Counted from the first letter of the stretch, positions 38,468 to 48,643 are shown. The stretch: 64,000 bases of DNA from Paraburkholderia fungorum (GCF_900099835.1 NZ_FNKP01000003.1:744001-808000), one strand, 5' to 3'. Numbers and translations: made by a program. Notes: a model not told the origin generated them from the letters alone.

Positions 38468-41400
38468 CCGGGCTGTTTCATCCGCTGAACATCTTCATTC
38501 TCGGGCTGGGTGGCGGCTTCGTGATGCCGCTGCTGTACCGGCTCGGCAAGCCGTGGCTGACGGGCGGATTCTTCGTCGCACTCGGCGGAATCGTGCTGGT
38601 CAGCGGCGTGTCGTTTTTCGGACTGATCGAAGGCGGCGACACCATCGAAGTCCTCACGGCGGGCGCACTGCCGCCTGCGTCGATCAATCTGCGCTTCGGC
38701 ATCTGGGAAGGCTTCTTCGCGTTCAGCGTGAACATGGTGGCGCTGCTTGGCGCGCTGCATCTGTGGGACCGTCTGCGTGGCAATTACGCGGCGTTGCTGC
38801 TGTATCTGATTCTCGTGATGGGCATCGACGGCATGGTGATGACCCGCGATCTGTTCAATCTCTTCGTGTTTCTCGAGATCGTCTCGATTGCTACGTACGG
38901 CCTGCTCGGACTGGATCGCACACCGGCCGCGTTATCGGCGGCGTTCAAGTACATCATCGCAACGGTCATTGCGTCGACCTTCTTCCTGCTCGGCGCGGTG
39001 CTGCTCTATTACGTGAGCGGCACGCTGAACATCGACGACCTGATCGCGGTCCGCGCCCAACTCAACGGACCGATTGCGGTCACTGCCGTACTGCTCGTTT
39101 TCGCCTGCCTTGTCATCGAGCTCAAGCCGTTTCCGGCGAACGGCTGGGGACTCGACGTCTACGAAACCGCGCCGAGCGGCATCGCGGCGATGGTGTCGGT
39201 CGGCGTATCCGCGGGCGTGTTTTTCGCGTTGCTCAAGTTGCTGCCTTTGTTCGAAGGTCAACTCGGTCTGATCGCGATCTCGGGCGGGTTGACCTTCCTG
39301 TTTTCAAATCTGCTCGCACTTAAACAGACGAAGCCTCAACGTGTACTCGGCTATTCGTCGATTGGACAGATGGGACTTTTGATGCTCGCGCTCTCACTGC
39401 TTCGGCAAGTCGGCGCGGAAGCTTCGATTCCACTGGTGGTCGGCGGTCTGTTCATCAATCACCTGTTCGCGAAGGCGGGACTGTTCTGGCTCGTCGGCAT
39501 ATTGAAACGACACGGCGACGACGCGTTCGCGATCCTGTCGCGCAGTCCGTTGCTGATCGGGCTGCTCGGGCTCTTTCTCGTAGCGATTGCCGGGCTACCG
39601 CCCTTCCCCGCTTTTTGGGCGAAGTGGGAACTCGTAATGCAGTTGACCATTGCCGGCAAGCCCTATTGGATCGCGCTGATTCTGACCGGCTCGCTGCTCG
39701 AAGCCGCCTACATGTTTCACTGGTTCGTGCGCGCACTGCGTCCATCGGATGACGAGGTGAAAGCCGGTCCCGATCTGGTTGCGCTATTCCCGCTCTTTTG
39801 TGTCGCGGCCCTTCTGATTGCGGCTGGTTACGCCGCCGCGTCGTTCTCGGGCGCGGGATCGCTATGGCTCTTTTCTCCGCTGATAGCCGGTGCGCTGTTC
39901 TACGCAGCGGACCGTTTGCCGGGCCGCCTGAAAGGCATCTTGACGTTGATCGTGCTCGCACTCGTGGGCTCATGGCTCGCGTCGGACGCGCACGGCATCG
40001 CCGGACTTTTCGCATGGCTTTTGCTGGCGGGGAGCTTCGTGATCGCGGCGGCCAGTCTCTATCGCGACGATATTCGCGCAGGCTTTTATCCGATGCTCGT
40101 GGTTCTTCTGCTTTCGATCCCCGCGTTGCTGCGTGCGACGACCACGCTCGAATTTTTCTATAGCTGGGAAATCGTCACGCTGTCATCGTGTTTCCTGATC
40201 GCAAAATGCAGGAATGCTGGACCACATGTACTGACCTTCCTGCTGTTTTCGCTGCTGTCCGCGTTCTGCCTGCTTGCCGGTTTCGCGGAAGTCGCGGCGC
40301 TCGACGGCAGCATCCAGCTCTCCGCGCTGATCCGGTCGGGACCGGACGCAAGCCGCGCGTTTGTGCTGCTGGCAGCGGGTTTTCTGATCAAGGCGGGCGC
40401 AATCGGCGTGCATGTGTGGCTGCCCGGCGCGTACACCGAAGCCGAAGACGACGTGACCGCGATGCTATCGGCAGTAGTCAGCAAGGTGTCGATGTTCGGG
40501 TTGCTGATCTGCACGTATCTGACGATACGCTCGGAAGTCGGACTGGAACTGGCGCACGTGATGGCGTGGATTGGCATGCTCACCACCATTGCAGGCGCGC
40601 TGATGGCGGTCAGACAAAACGACTTCAAGCGACTGCTCGCGTTTTCGAGCATGAGTCAGCTTGGCTACATCGTCACCGCGATTGCGTTGATGAGTCATCT
40701 CGGCTGGGTCACGGCGCTTTATCTGGTTGCGAATCACATGCTGGTGAAGGGCATTCTGTTTCTCGCGCTCGCCGGGATCATCATGCGCACGGGTACCCGC
40801 AACTTCGCGGAAACCGGTGGACTCGCGCGCGCCATGCCGTTCACGTTCGCGACGGTGCTGATCGCGATTGTGTCGATGTCGGGCTTGCCGCCGCTGATGG
40901 GTTTCGGCGGAAAGTGGCTGCTGCTGAGCGCGATGACCGACAAGGGCTGGTACGGACTCGCCGTGTGCGGCGTGCTCGCAACGTTCGTCGGCTTTCTTTA
41001 TATGGCGCGGATTGTCGGCGGACTTTTTTTCGGGCCGCGCCGCGCGGAACAAGCCGATGTCGTCGAAGCACCGCTTCTGCTGCTTTTGCCGCAATTCGTC
41101 CTGGTGATCGGCATCGTGATTCTTTCGTTTTTCCCGAAGCTACTGATCGAACCGGTGTCGGCGGCAATCGACCCGCAGTTCGCTTCGACACTGGTATGGG
41201 GAGGGATGTCGCTCGAAAGCATTTACGGATTCTGGAACCCGACACCTGTCGTGCTTGTGGTGCTCGCCGTGGTCGCCGTACTGTTCGCTATCGTCGTGCT
41301 GTTCTATCGCAGCCGACGCCGCCAGGCCGAAAGCCTGTCGGGCTTTTTCAGCTTCTATCGGCCGATATTCGGTCGCGCATTGCCGCCGATTGCGCAGATC

Positions 41401-41556
41401 TTCTGGCGCGGCGTTTCACACGGCGCACTCGCGGCAGCGGCGAAAATACGCCTCGTGTACACCGGCAATGCGCAAACTTACGCGCTCTATGTATTCGGCT
41501 ATTTCCTTGTGCTCTATTTCGCAAGCACAGGATTCGGTGGCGGCGCTTTGCGATAA
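38461..41556 (+). CDS. tandem fusion of two antiporter-type (MrpD/MbhH-like) subunits
   Basis: 1031 residues from ATG 38461, overlapping the MnhC stop. It consists of two Proton_antipo_M (MrpD/NuoM/MbhH-type) units, roughly residues 1-500 and 520-1031. In the second unit the proton-path residues are in place: Glu570 (TM5), Lys644 (TM7, FLIKAG), Lys675 (TM8, VSKVS), His759 and Lys818 (TM12, GGKWL). In the first unit Glu139 (TM5), His334 and Lys388 are present, but the TM7 Lys is replaced by Glu220 (VIELKPF, with Lys222 two residues on) and the TM8 Lys by Ser250. The two halves are therefore unlikely to have equal roles. Archaeal Mbs complexes use two separate antiporter-like subunits, H and H'. 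No hydrogenase, sulfane reductase or NADH-oxidising gene follows, so the complex may act as an antiporter only. Confidence 0.88.
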   Translation: MVAGLFHPLNIFILGLGGGFVMPLLYRLGKPWLTGGFFVALGGIVLVSGVSFFGLIEGGDTIEVLTAGALPPASINLRFGIWEGFFAFSVNMVALLGALHLWDRLRGNYAALLLYLILVMGIDGMVMTRDLFNLFVFLEIVSIATYGLLGLDRTPAALSAAFKYIIATVIASTFFLLGAVLLYYVSGTLNIDDLIAVRAQLNGPIAVTAVLLVFACLVIELKPFPANGWGLDVYETAPSGIAAMVSVGVSAGVFFALLKLLPLFEGQLGLIAISGGLTFLFSNLLALKQTKPQRVLGYSSIGQMGLLMLALSLLRQVGAEASIPLVVGGLFINHLFAKAGLFWLVGILKRHGDDAFAILSRSPLLIGLLGLFLVAIAGLPPFPAFWAKWELVMQLTIAGKPYWIALILTGSLLEAAYMFHWFVRALRPSDDEVKAGPDLVALFPLFCVAALLIAAGYAAASFSGAGSLWLFSPLIAGALFYAADRLPGRLKGILTLIVLALVGSWLASDAHGIAGLFAWLLLAGSFVIAAASLYRDDIRAGFYPMLVVLLLSIPALLRATTTLEFFYSWEIVTLSSCFLIAKCRNAGPHVLTFLLFSLLSAFCLLAGFAEVAALDGSIQLSALIRSGPDASRAFVLLAAGFLIKAGAIGVHVWLPGAYTEAEDDVTAMLSAVVSKVSMFGLLICTYLTIRSEVGLELAHVMAWIGMLTTIAGALMAVRQNDFKRLLAFSSMSQLGYIVTAIALMSHLGWVTALYLVANHMLVKGILFLALAGIIMRTGTRNFAETGGLARAMPFTFATVLIAIVSMSGLPPLMGFGGKWLLLSAMTDKGWYGLAVCGVLATFVGFLYMARIVGGLFFGPRRAEQADVVEAPLLLLLPQFVLVIGIVILSFFPKLLIEPVSAAIDPQFASTLVWGGMSLESIYGFWNPTPVVLVVLAVVAVLFAIVVLFYRSRRRQAESLSGFFSFYRPIFGRALPPIAQIFWRGVSHGALAAAAKIRLVYTGNAQTYALYVFGYFLVLYFASTGFGGGALR

Positions 41557-41576
41557 ATCGCCGCTCTACGATGAAC

Positions 41577-43013
41577 TCAGACCACAATCGCGCCGCTGAC
41601 CAAACCGATCAGCGCTGAAAGCGCGCCGCAGACAGCAACGACGAATATGATCCACTCAGCCTTCGTGAAAACGGCCAGGCCACGCTCGCGCCTTGCCAGA
41701 ATAAACAACATGCTGCCCGGCGCGTAGAGCAACGCCGACATCATCAGAAATTTGGCTCCGCCTGCGAATAGCAGGAACACCGTGTAAAGCGTCGCAAACG
41801 CGGCGATCAGGTAGTCGCGGCGTAATGCACGTTGCGGCTCGATACCTTTTTCGATATCGCGACGCGCAGCCTTGATGCCGAATGCAGCTACCAGAAAATA
41901 GGGAATCAGCGCCATTGAACTGGTGAGATTCAACATCAACGAAAACGCGTCGTTCGACCAATACGTGCTGATGACGAATAGCTGCACCACGCTACTGGTC
42001 AACCAGATTGCGGCCACCGGCAATTTGCGCTCGTTCTGACGCGAGAATATTGTCGGCATCGTGCCGGTGCGCGCAGCGGCGAATAACACCTCGGCGCAGA
42101 TCAGCGACCACGCGAGATACGCACCGAGAATCGAAACGATCAGACCGCCGCCGATAAAGACCGTGCCGAACGGACCGAGCAGCGCACCCAATACGGCAGC
42201 CATCGAAGGCTGACGCATCACGGCGATATCCGCGCGCGGGAGCACCGCATACGGCAACAGCGTGACCAGCACCAGCAGACACAAAACGGCGATAAAACCG
42301 GTGATCGTCGCCGCGCCGACGTGCGAGCGCTGTTTTGCATAGCGGGAATAAACGCTCGCACCTTCAATGCCGACGAACACGAATACGGTAATCAGCATCG
42401 TCGAACGAATCTGCGAAAACAGGCTTGCCGGAAGCGCGTTTTCGCCGCTCTCCCAGAAGTTCGCATGAAACATATCGAAGCGGAATAGCACGATCAGGAT
42501 GCCGATGAACAGGATGATCGGAATCACCTTCGCGACGGTTACGATTGTGTTGATCAGCGTGGCCGATTGCACGCCTCGCAACATCACCAGATGAAATAGC
42601 CAGATGCCGACAGACGACACGGCGATCGCTGTCGCGGTATTGCCGTCGCCGAATGCGGGGACGAATGCGCCGAGTGTCGATTTGATCAACACCCAGTAAG
42701 ACACGTTGCCGAAGCATCCCGCCATCCAGTAGCCAAATGCGGAGAGGAAACCTGCGTAATCGCCGAAGCCTTCTCTCGCGTAGGCGAACACGCCTGCGTC
42801 GAGTTCGGGGCGTCGCTCGGCCAGCGCCTGAAAAACCCGCGCCAACGCATACATGCCGATGCCCGCCACACACCACGCGATGATCGCGCCGAGCGGTCCC
42901 GTAGCGCGCGCAAAATTACGCGGCAACGAGAAGATTCCCGCACCGACCATCGATCCGACGACCATTGCGGTCAATGCAGGCAGCGATAGTTTTGTCTCGA
43001 CTTGAGATGACAT
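41577..43013 (-). CDS. basic amino-acid/polyamine antiporter (APC, ArcD-like)
   Basis: 478 residues, 12 membrane segments. The N-terminal TAMVVGSMVGAGIFSLPRNFA and VFVGIEGASVYSRYAKQRSHVG regions belong to the arginine/ornithine and arginine/agmatine antiporter branch of the APC superfamily. It exchanges a cationic amino acid for its product across the membrane. The gene is convergent with the Mrp/Mbh-like operon with 20 bases between the two stops and no terminator hairpin there. The exact substrate pair is not determined from sequence. No arginine deiminase genes are adjacent. Confidence 0.85.
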   Translation of the reverse strand: MSSQVETKLSLPALTAMVVGSMVGAGIFSLPRNFARATGPLGAIIAWCVAGIGMYALARVFQALAERRPELDAGVFAYAREGFGDYAGFLSAFGYWMAGCFGNVSYWVLIKSTLGAFVPAFGDGNTATAIAVSSVGIWLFHLVMLRGVQSATLINTIVTVAKVIPIILFIGILIVLFRFDMFHANFWESGENALPASLFSQIRSTMLITVFVFVGIEGASVYSRYAKQRSHVGAATITGFIAVLCLLVLVTLLPYAVLPRADIAVMRQPSMAAVLGALLGPFGTVFIGGGLIVSILGAYLAWSLICAEVLFAAARTGTMPTIFSRQNERKLPVAAIWLTSSVVQLFVISTYWSNDAFSLMLNLTSSMALIPYFLVAAFGIKAARRDIEKGIEPQRALRRDYLIAAFATLYTVFLLFAGGAKFLMMSALLYAPGSMLFILARRERGLAVFTKAEWIIFVVAVCGALSALIGLVSGAIVV

Positions 43014-43571
43014 TGTTCACCATTCAGGGAAGCAGATTGCTTTCAGAAGTGACTGACGCGTCGGCTTGATGACTGGAACACCGGGCCGTTGTGTGCGAGA
43101 AATTCCGGCCGGACATCAGTATGTTTTATTTCGTTGGAAGCCGGAGTTCGCTGCACCTACGTGCCATCAACTTTCGCCGATGGCGACAATGCCGCAGGTG
43201 GTCTCGTTTGTCGTTTTTTCACTTTACGCCTTGTTGTCATCATAGGATAACTTCGCTATGGGGTCAGGTGATTTGTGCCCGCGAGACGGATTGCACCACC
43301 GACACATGACAGACGCAAAGCCATGAAATCATTGTGGACGACTACAGAGATTTTGCACGCCATCTATTTTCAAAGGGTTAGCCCTGGTGCATGGCACGCT
43401 TCCCCCTTGGTACTAATCAGGTCAATGATTAAAGCAACGCACCTCAAAGTTGCCAAAGAGAATTCGACGACACGAGGAAGGTCGACTCAAAAGGAAGACC
43501 CGGGGTCCACGAATGGCGTGAATTCGGAAGGTGTTTTACATTGTTTAATCATGTTGGTTAATGGAGCACAA
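43014..43571. other. intergenic region
   Basis: 558 bases between the divergent APC transporter and small secreted protein genes. It is less GC-rich than its flanks. Open frames here have no supporting start or family. The ribosome-binding site GGAG (43563-43566) fixes the next start at 43572. It should contain promoters in both directions. Confidence 0.5.
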
Positions 43572-43880
43572 ATGATGGCACGCACTACTTTCAAATTCGC
43601 CACTGCATTGGTGGTATTCAGCGTCCTGACCTCGGGCGCAGCAATTGCACAGCAACCCGCAGCCGATGCACCGGCCATGGCCAGCGCCACTCACAGCGAC
43701 CCGATTGTCCAGAAGCGGATGGAGGTTCGCAGCGCCAATCAGAAGCAGCGCGCGGCGAATGCAAAGACCAGGCAGCAGGCGAAGCAGCAGCAAGCTCAGG
43801 CTAAAGCCGAACGCGACAAGTCGGTATCGCAATCGCGTGCGCGTGCGACGGCGGCGATGAGCGCATCGGCTCCGCAATAA
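43572..43880 (+). CDS. small secreted Ala/Gln/Lys-rich protein
   Basis: 102 residues from ATG 43572 (or the next codon), behind GGAG. A signal peptide (FKFATALVVFSVLTSGAAIAQ) is followed by a mature part of about 75 residues that is rich in Ala, Gln, Lys and Arg. It is mostly predicted helix (EVRSANQKQRAANAKTRQQ, then AKQQQAQAKAERDKSVSQSR). Such small basic periplasmic proteins are common in Burkholderia and have no agreed function. A strong terminator follows it. No further homology is recognised. Confidence 0.75.
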   Translation: MMARTTFKFATALVVFSVLTSGAAIAQQPAADAPAMASATHSDPIVQKRMEVRSANQKQRAANAKTRQQAKQQQAQAKAERDKSVSQSRARATAAMSASAPQ

Positions 43881-43956
43881 TGTGAATAGCTTGCCGCTGG
43901 CAGTGTTGCGGGTTGATGCTGTCAGCGAAGCGCGACTGTTCTGTCGATGAGATTCA

Positions 43957-44000
43957 AAAAAAGCGCTGCTGCTGTGACATTCCGGCAGCAGCGCTTTTTT
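43957..44000. terminator. strong bidirectional terminator
   Basis: AAAAAAGCGCTGCTGC (43957-43972) pairs with GCAGCAGCGCTTTTTT (43985-44000), a 16-base perfect inverted repeat with A on the left and T on the right. It lies between the convergent small secreted protein and NodT genes and serves both. Confidence 0.93.
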
Positions 44001-44043
44001 CGTGAGAGGGGAAATGCCGTTTGACGAGTCGCGCGCGACTCAC

Positions 44044-45585
44044 CTACTGACTAACAGGCGGCATCGGATACGGCGGCGATGCGCTAACGGCAGACGTTGC
44101 CGGCTGCCAGCCGCCGCCCATCGCACGGAACAAGGCGACCTGCGCCTGCAACTGCCCGACCTGCTCCCGCACCAGCGTCGCCTGGCTTTCGAGCAACGCG
44201 ATACGCGCCTGGTCGATATCCAGACGCCCCACGTCGCCTACCGTGAACTGACGCGTGGTTTTTCGCAGCACTTCGCCGCGACGTGCGACCTCTTCATTGC
44301 GTGCCTGCTGCAATTGCTCCTGGCGCTTCAATCTCGACAATGCCTGCTCGACATCGAATAGTGCACCGGATGCCGCTTTCTCATACGCACGGAGCGCCTG
44401 TTGCGCCTGCGCATCCGATGACTCCACCTGCGATTCGCGCGCGCCGAAATCGATCAACGGCATGGCGGCGGCTGCGCCGAACAGCCAGAACGTACTCGGC
44501 CCCAGCCCCTGTCCAGCGATCTCCCAACCATTGCGTGCGAGCAGCGCGCTCAACGAGAAGGTCGGCCAGTAATTCAGACGCGCCGCATCCGATTGCTTCA
44601 CGCTTGCGAACAGGCGGTCTCGCGCGGCGATCAGATCGGGTCGCCGCATCAACAGATCGACAGGTTGTCCGGGAACGATATCCGGTAAAGGCTTCGGCAA
44701 ACCGCTGGCCGAACTCAACGTCGTAGTCAGTTCACCGGGCTGGACGCCGCATAGATTTTCGAGCCCAAGCTGCGAAGCAGCGATAGCGGTCTCGACATCC
44801 TGTTGACGCGCCTCGACTTGCGCGAGCCCTGCGCTTGCGACATCGATATCCGTGCTCAACACCACGCCCGCCTTGAAACTGTGCTCGGCAATCGTGACGA
44901 AGTCAGCGGCGATCTGACGGCTTTGCGCAAGCAGTTCCCGCTGTTGCAACAGCCCGCGATACGTCATATAAAGATCGGCCACTCCACCGATCACACCAAG
45001 CCGCACGGCCTCCGCATCACCGGCTGCTGCAAGCGTCGAGGCTCGCGCTGCCGCAAGACGTGCACGTCCGCGTCCGAACACGTCGATCTCCCATTGGGTC
45101 TGAAGACCGATTCGCCAGAATTGCGCATCGAGATCGTTGATGCCGAGAAACTCCTGAAACTCCAGCGCCGTTTCTCCGCCGTGATATGACGCGGCCTGCG
45201 CACCCACGCCCACCGACGGCAACAATTGCGAGCGAGCGAGACGTATGCCCGCGCGCGCCTGATCAACCCGCGCCGCGGCAATGGCAATGTCGTAGTTGTT
45301 CCTGATCGCCGTTTCGATCAACTGCGTCAACGCCGGGTCGTTGAATTGCATCCACCACGTGGCGAGTTGTTCGTCGGTTAGCGATGCGTGCGTGTCCGTT
45401 GCCGCCGACAAGCCTTCGTTGAAATTCTGCGGCAGCGTCTTCGGCGAATCCAATCTCAGCGAACCGGAGCAACCCGATACGATCGCGACGAACAGCGAAG
45501 CCAGCGACGCATGGCAAGTGGCACGCAAGATCGAACGAAAAGCGGTAGGCGGCACTGAGCGGTTCCGGTTATCAAGGCTTGCCAT
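44044..45585 (-). CDS. NodT-family outer-membrane efflux lipoprotein
   Basis: 513 residues from ATG 45585, inside the end of the RND gene. The lipobox is in SLFVAIVSGC. The mature protein has the two OEP repeats typical of TolC/OprM-type trimeric channels (TQLIETAIRNNYDIAIAAARVDQARAGIRLARSQLLPSVG in parts; later AALLARNGWEIAGQ and the second repeat ALSRLKRQEQLQQARNEEVARR). It forms the outer-membrane exit duct of the RND pump. It is the last gene in the three-gene efflux operon, overlapping the RND gene by 14 bases. Confidence 0.93.
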   Translation of the reverse strand: MASLDNRNRSVPPTAFRSILRATCHASLASLFVAIVSGCSGSLRLDSPKTLPQNFNEGLSAATDTHASLTDEQLATWWMQFNDPALTQLIETAIRNNYDIAIAAARVDQARAGIRLARSQLLPSVGVGAQAASYHGGETALEFQEFLGINDLDAQFWRIGLQTQWEIDVFGRGRARLAAARASTLAAAGDAEAVRLGVIGGVADLYMTYRGLLQQRELLAQSRQIAADFVTIAEHSFKAGVVLSTDIDVASAGLAQVEARQQDVETAIAASQLGLENLCGVQPGELTTTLSSASGLPKPLPDIVPGQPVDLLMRRPDLIAARDRLFASVKQSDAARLNYWPTFSLSALLARNGWEIAGQGLGPSTFWLFGAAAAMPLIDFGARESQVESSDAQAQQALRAYEKAASGALFDVEQALSRLKRQEQLQQARNEEVARRGEVLRKTTRQFTVGDVGRLDIDQARIALLESQATLVREQVGQLQAQVALFRAMGGGWQPATSAVSASPPYPMPPVSQ

Positions 45586-48500
45586 GTTGATCCCCGGCTT
45601 GTTGGCCCTCTTCCCACTCGTTGCTCTTGATCGAGAAGAGCAGCACGTAAAGCGCTGGAACGGCAACCATGGTCAGGACCGTCGCGAACGCGAGACCTGC
45701 CATCATCGTGATTGCCATGTCTTTGAAGAACGGGTCCCATAACAGCGGCACCATCCCGAGAATCGTCGTGCCCGCAGCGAGCGCAACCGGGCGCAGACGA
45801 CTCATCGAGCCGAAAATGACCGCCTGCATTCGCGGCACGCCCGATGAAATCTGGCCGTCGATCTCTTCAACCAGCACCACGCCATTCTTGATCATCATGC
45901 CGATGAGACTGAGCAGGCCGAGCAGCGCCATGAAGCCGAACGCGCCACGGAACAGCAGCAGGCCGACCGTCACGCCGCAGATCGACATCGGCACGACAAG
46001 CAGCACCACCAGCGCAGGCTTGAGCCGGCCGAACATGAACAGCACCAGCAGGATCATGCCGATGAACCCCATCGGCAACTGGCGGAACAAACTTTCCTGC
46101 GCGATGGTCGACGATTCGTGTTCACCGCCCCACTCGAAGCTGTAACCGGGCGGCAGCGGAATCGATTCGATATCGTGCCGCACGCGATTGAACGCGGCCA
46201 CGCTGTTGCTGCCATACGTGACGCCAGCGGATACGGTGATCGTTCGAATGCGATCGTTGCGCGAGATGTTGGCTTCTTCCGTCTGCGGCGAGACGCCGTC
46301 GAGCACGTCGCCGAGCGGAACATAACGGCGTTGCCCGGCGCTGAAAACCTGCATCGTGAGCAGGCGCTCCATGCCTTGCTCGCTATCGGGTGCGCGCAGT
46401 ACGATCGGCAGCAACTGGTCGTGCTCGCGGAAGATGCCGGCCGTGAGGCCTTCTGTCCCATACGCGAGTACGTCGTTCACCTGCCGACGCGTAACACCGG
46501 CAGAGCGCGCGCGTGACTCGTCGAATATCGGCCGCACGACGTTGATAGGCGTTTCCCAGTCGTCGCGGATCGATATCATGCCGCCATCGTTGTGCAGAAT
46601 CGCCTGCGCCTGACGACTCAAACCACGTAACACGCCAGGATCGGAGCCCATGAAGCGCGCCTGAATCGGCGTGCTACCGCCGGGGCCGAAGCTTGGTCGT
46701 ATCACCGTCCAGCTCGCATTGGGAAAACGTTTCTCGAGTTGCTCGGTCACGGTGGGAATCATCGTGTCGATATCGCGCTGATCCTTCACCGTGACGATGA
46801 ATTGCGCGTATCGCGGGTCGCGCGTTTCAGGGTCGTAGACAAGGAAGAAGCGCGTCGCGCCACCGCCGATATAAGTGCCGACGTTCGCCACGCCATTTTG
46901 CGCAAGCAGGAATTTTTCCGCGCCACGCGTCTTTTCGGCGACCGCGCGAATGTCGGAGCCGAGTGGCAAGCGCATGTCTACATAAAAGATAGGCGTGGTC
47001 GAATTGGGAAAGAAGCTTTGCTCAACGAAACGAAATCCCCACATGCATACGCCGGTGAGCACCGCCAGCGAAATCACCACCGGCACCCGGCGGCCCGCTA
47101 CCCAGTTCAAAAGACCCCGATACTTGCGATACAGCCGTGACTCGAACGGATCGGGTTGGTCGCCTTCATCGGCTTTAAACAGGTACGAACCAAACAGCGG
47201 CGTCAGGCCGATGGCGATCACCCAGCTAAATAGCAGCGATATCGCCGCAACCGCGAACAGTGACGCGCAGAATTCGCCGACCGCGTCCGGTGAAAGACCA
47301 ATGCCCGAAAATGCCAGAATGCCAACCACGGTCGATGCCAGCAGAATCCACTGCCCCTGCTGCAGCACTTCGTTGGCGGCATCGATATGCGACATGCCCT
47401 TCTGCACGCGAACCAGCATGCCTTCACACACGACAATCGTATTGTCGGTCAGCATCCCCATCACGATGATCAACGCGCCGAGCGAGATTCGCTGTAACTC
47501 GATGCCGGCGGCGTACATCACGAACAGGGTGCCGAGAATCGTCAGGAAGAGTTCGACGCCGAGCACGACACCTGCGCGCCAGCCGAGTCCGATACCGAGC
47601 GCAACGCCGACAATGACCACCGCCAGCATCACGTCGAACACGAAGCCTTTGACGGCCGCATCGACGGCCTCCGGCTGATCGTAAAGCACATGCAGTTCCA
47701 TGCCGAGCGGACGACTGCGCTCAAGCTCGCGCATTCGCGCCTTCACTTCCTCGCCCACTTTCACGACGTTTACGCGTGACCGCGCGCTGATGCCGATGGT
47801 GAGCGCGGGCTCGCCGTTATAACGAATCAGATTATTTGGAATCCTCGCGTAGCCATACGACACATTACCCAGATCGCCGAGTAGAACCGGACCTGCGGTC
47901 GAACCCACGGGCACTGAGCGAACTGCGTCAAGCGAATCCAATGTACCGGTTGGCGCAACCCGCAACAGCAGATCGCCGACGCGCTCGCGTCCCGCCGGGC
48001 GGATTTCGTTTTGCAGCGCGAGTGTTTGCGCGAGGTCGTCGGTGGAAAGATTGTTGGCGACCAGTTTCGCCTGATCGGCCTCGACCGTAATCTGTTCCTG
48101 CTGATTTCCGGCGATCACGATATCGGCGACATCGGGCATCGTCAGCAATTGCTTGCGCAATTCGCGCGCGTATTCAAAAAGCTGCGCCTGCGTATAGCCC
48201 TTGCCGGTGATCGCGTAAAACATCCCGTAGACATCGCCGAACTTGTCGAGAACGACCGTTGGACCTGCGCCGGGAGGTAGCCGCGCTTGCACGTCGCCGA
48301 CCTGGCGGCGCAGTTCGTCCCACACTTGCGGCAAATCGGCGGAGGTGTAGCGGTCGCGAATCTGTACACGAACTTCCGAGTAACCGGGCATCGAGCGCGA
48401 ACGCAGAAAGTCGACCTGCTCCATCTGCTGGATCGAGCTTTCGAGCCGGTCGGTCACTTCGTTCTCGACTTCCTTCGCGCTGGCGCCGGGATAGAACGTG

Positions 48501-48643
48501 ACGACCACGGCCGTCTTGATCGTGAACTTCGGATCTTCGAGCCGCCCGATGTTGATATACGCGAACAGTCCGCCGAATAGCGACACGAGCGTGATCACCC
48601 ACGCGATCAACGGCTTCTCGATAAGAGGGCGCGCGAGGTTCAT
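45572..48643 (-). CDS. RND efflux pump inner-membrane subunit
   Basis: 1023 residues, the usual RND length. Twelve membrane segments in the AcrB order, with N-terminal MNLARPLIEKPLIAWVITLV. The proton-relay region near TM4 is LRI-like but shows LIIVMGMLTDNTIVVCEGMLVRV, where the Asp of the relay is present. Two large periplasmic loops hold the porter domains (YPGASAKEVENEVTDRLESS; VRVQIRDRYTSADLPQVWDELRR, cited in parts). The sequence resembles TriC/VexF-type pumps rather than AcrB or metal CusA pumps, which would fit an organic compound substrate. It sits between adaptor and outer-membrane genes in the normal order. Confidence 0.92.
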   Translation of the reverse strand: MNLARPLIEKPLIAWVITLVSLFGGLFAYINIGRLEDPKFTIKTAVVVTFYPGASAKEVENEVTDRLESSIQQMEQVDFLRSRSMPGYSEVRVQIRDRYTSADLPQVWDELRRQVGDVQARLPPGAGPTVVLDKFGDVYGMFYAITGKGYTQAQLFEYARELRKQLLTMPDVADIVIAGNQQEQITVEADQAKLVANNLSTDDLAQTLALQNEIRPAGRERVGDLLLRVAPTGTLDSLDAVRSVPVGSTAGPVLLGDLGNVSYGYARIPNNLIRYNGEPALTIGISARSRVNVVKVGEEVKARMRELERSRPLGMELHVLYDQPEAVDAAVKGFVFDVMLAVVIVGVALGIGLGWRAGVVLGVELFLTILGTLFVMYAAGIELQRISLGALIIVMGMLTDNTIVVCEGMLVRVQKGMSHIDAANEVLQQGQWILLASTVVGILAFSGIGLSPDAVGEFCASLFAVAAISLLFSWVIAIGLTPLFGSYLFKADEGDQPDPFESRLYRKYRGLLNWVAGRRVPVVISLAVLTGVCMWGFRFVEQSFFPNSTTPIFYVDMRLPLGSDIRAVAEKTRGAEKFLLAQNGVANVGTYIGGGATRFFLVYDPETRDPRYAQFIVTVKDQRDIDTMIPTVTEQLEKRFPNASWTVIRPSFGPGGSTPIQARFMGSDPGVLRGLSRQAQAILHNDGGMISIRDDWETPINVVRPIFDESRARSAGVTRRQVNDVLAYGTEGLTAGIFREHDQLLPIVLRAPDSEQGMERLLTMQVFSAGQRRYVPLGDVLDGVSPQTEEANISRNDRIRTITVSAGVTYGSNSVAAFNRVRHDIESIPLPPGYSFEWGGEHESSTIAQESLFRQLPMGFIGMILLVLFMFGRLKPALVVLLVVPMSICGVTVGLLLFRGAFGFMALLGLLSLIGMMIKNGVVLVEEIDGQISSGVPRMQAVIFGSMSRLRPVALAAGTTILGMVPLLWDPFFKDMAITMMAGLAFATVLTMVAVPALYVLLFSIKSNEWEEGQQAGDQHGKP

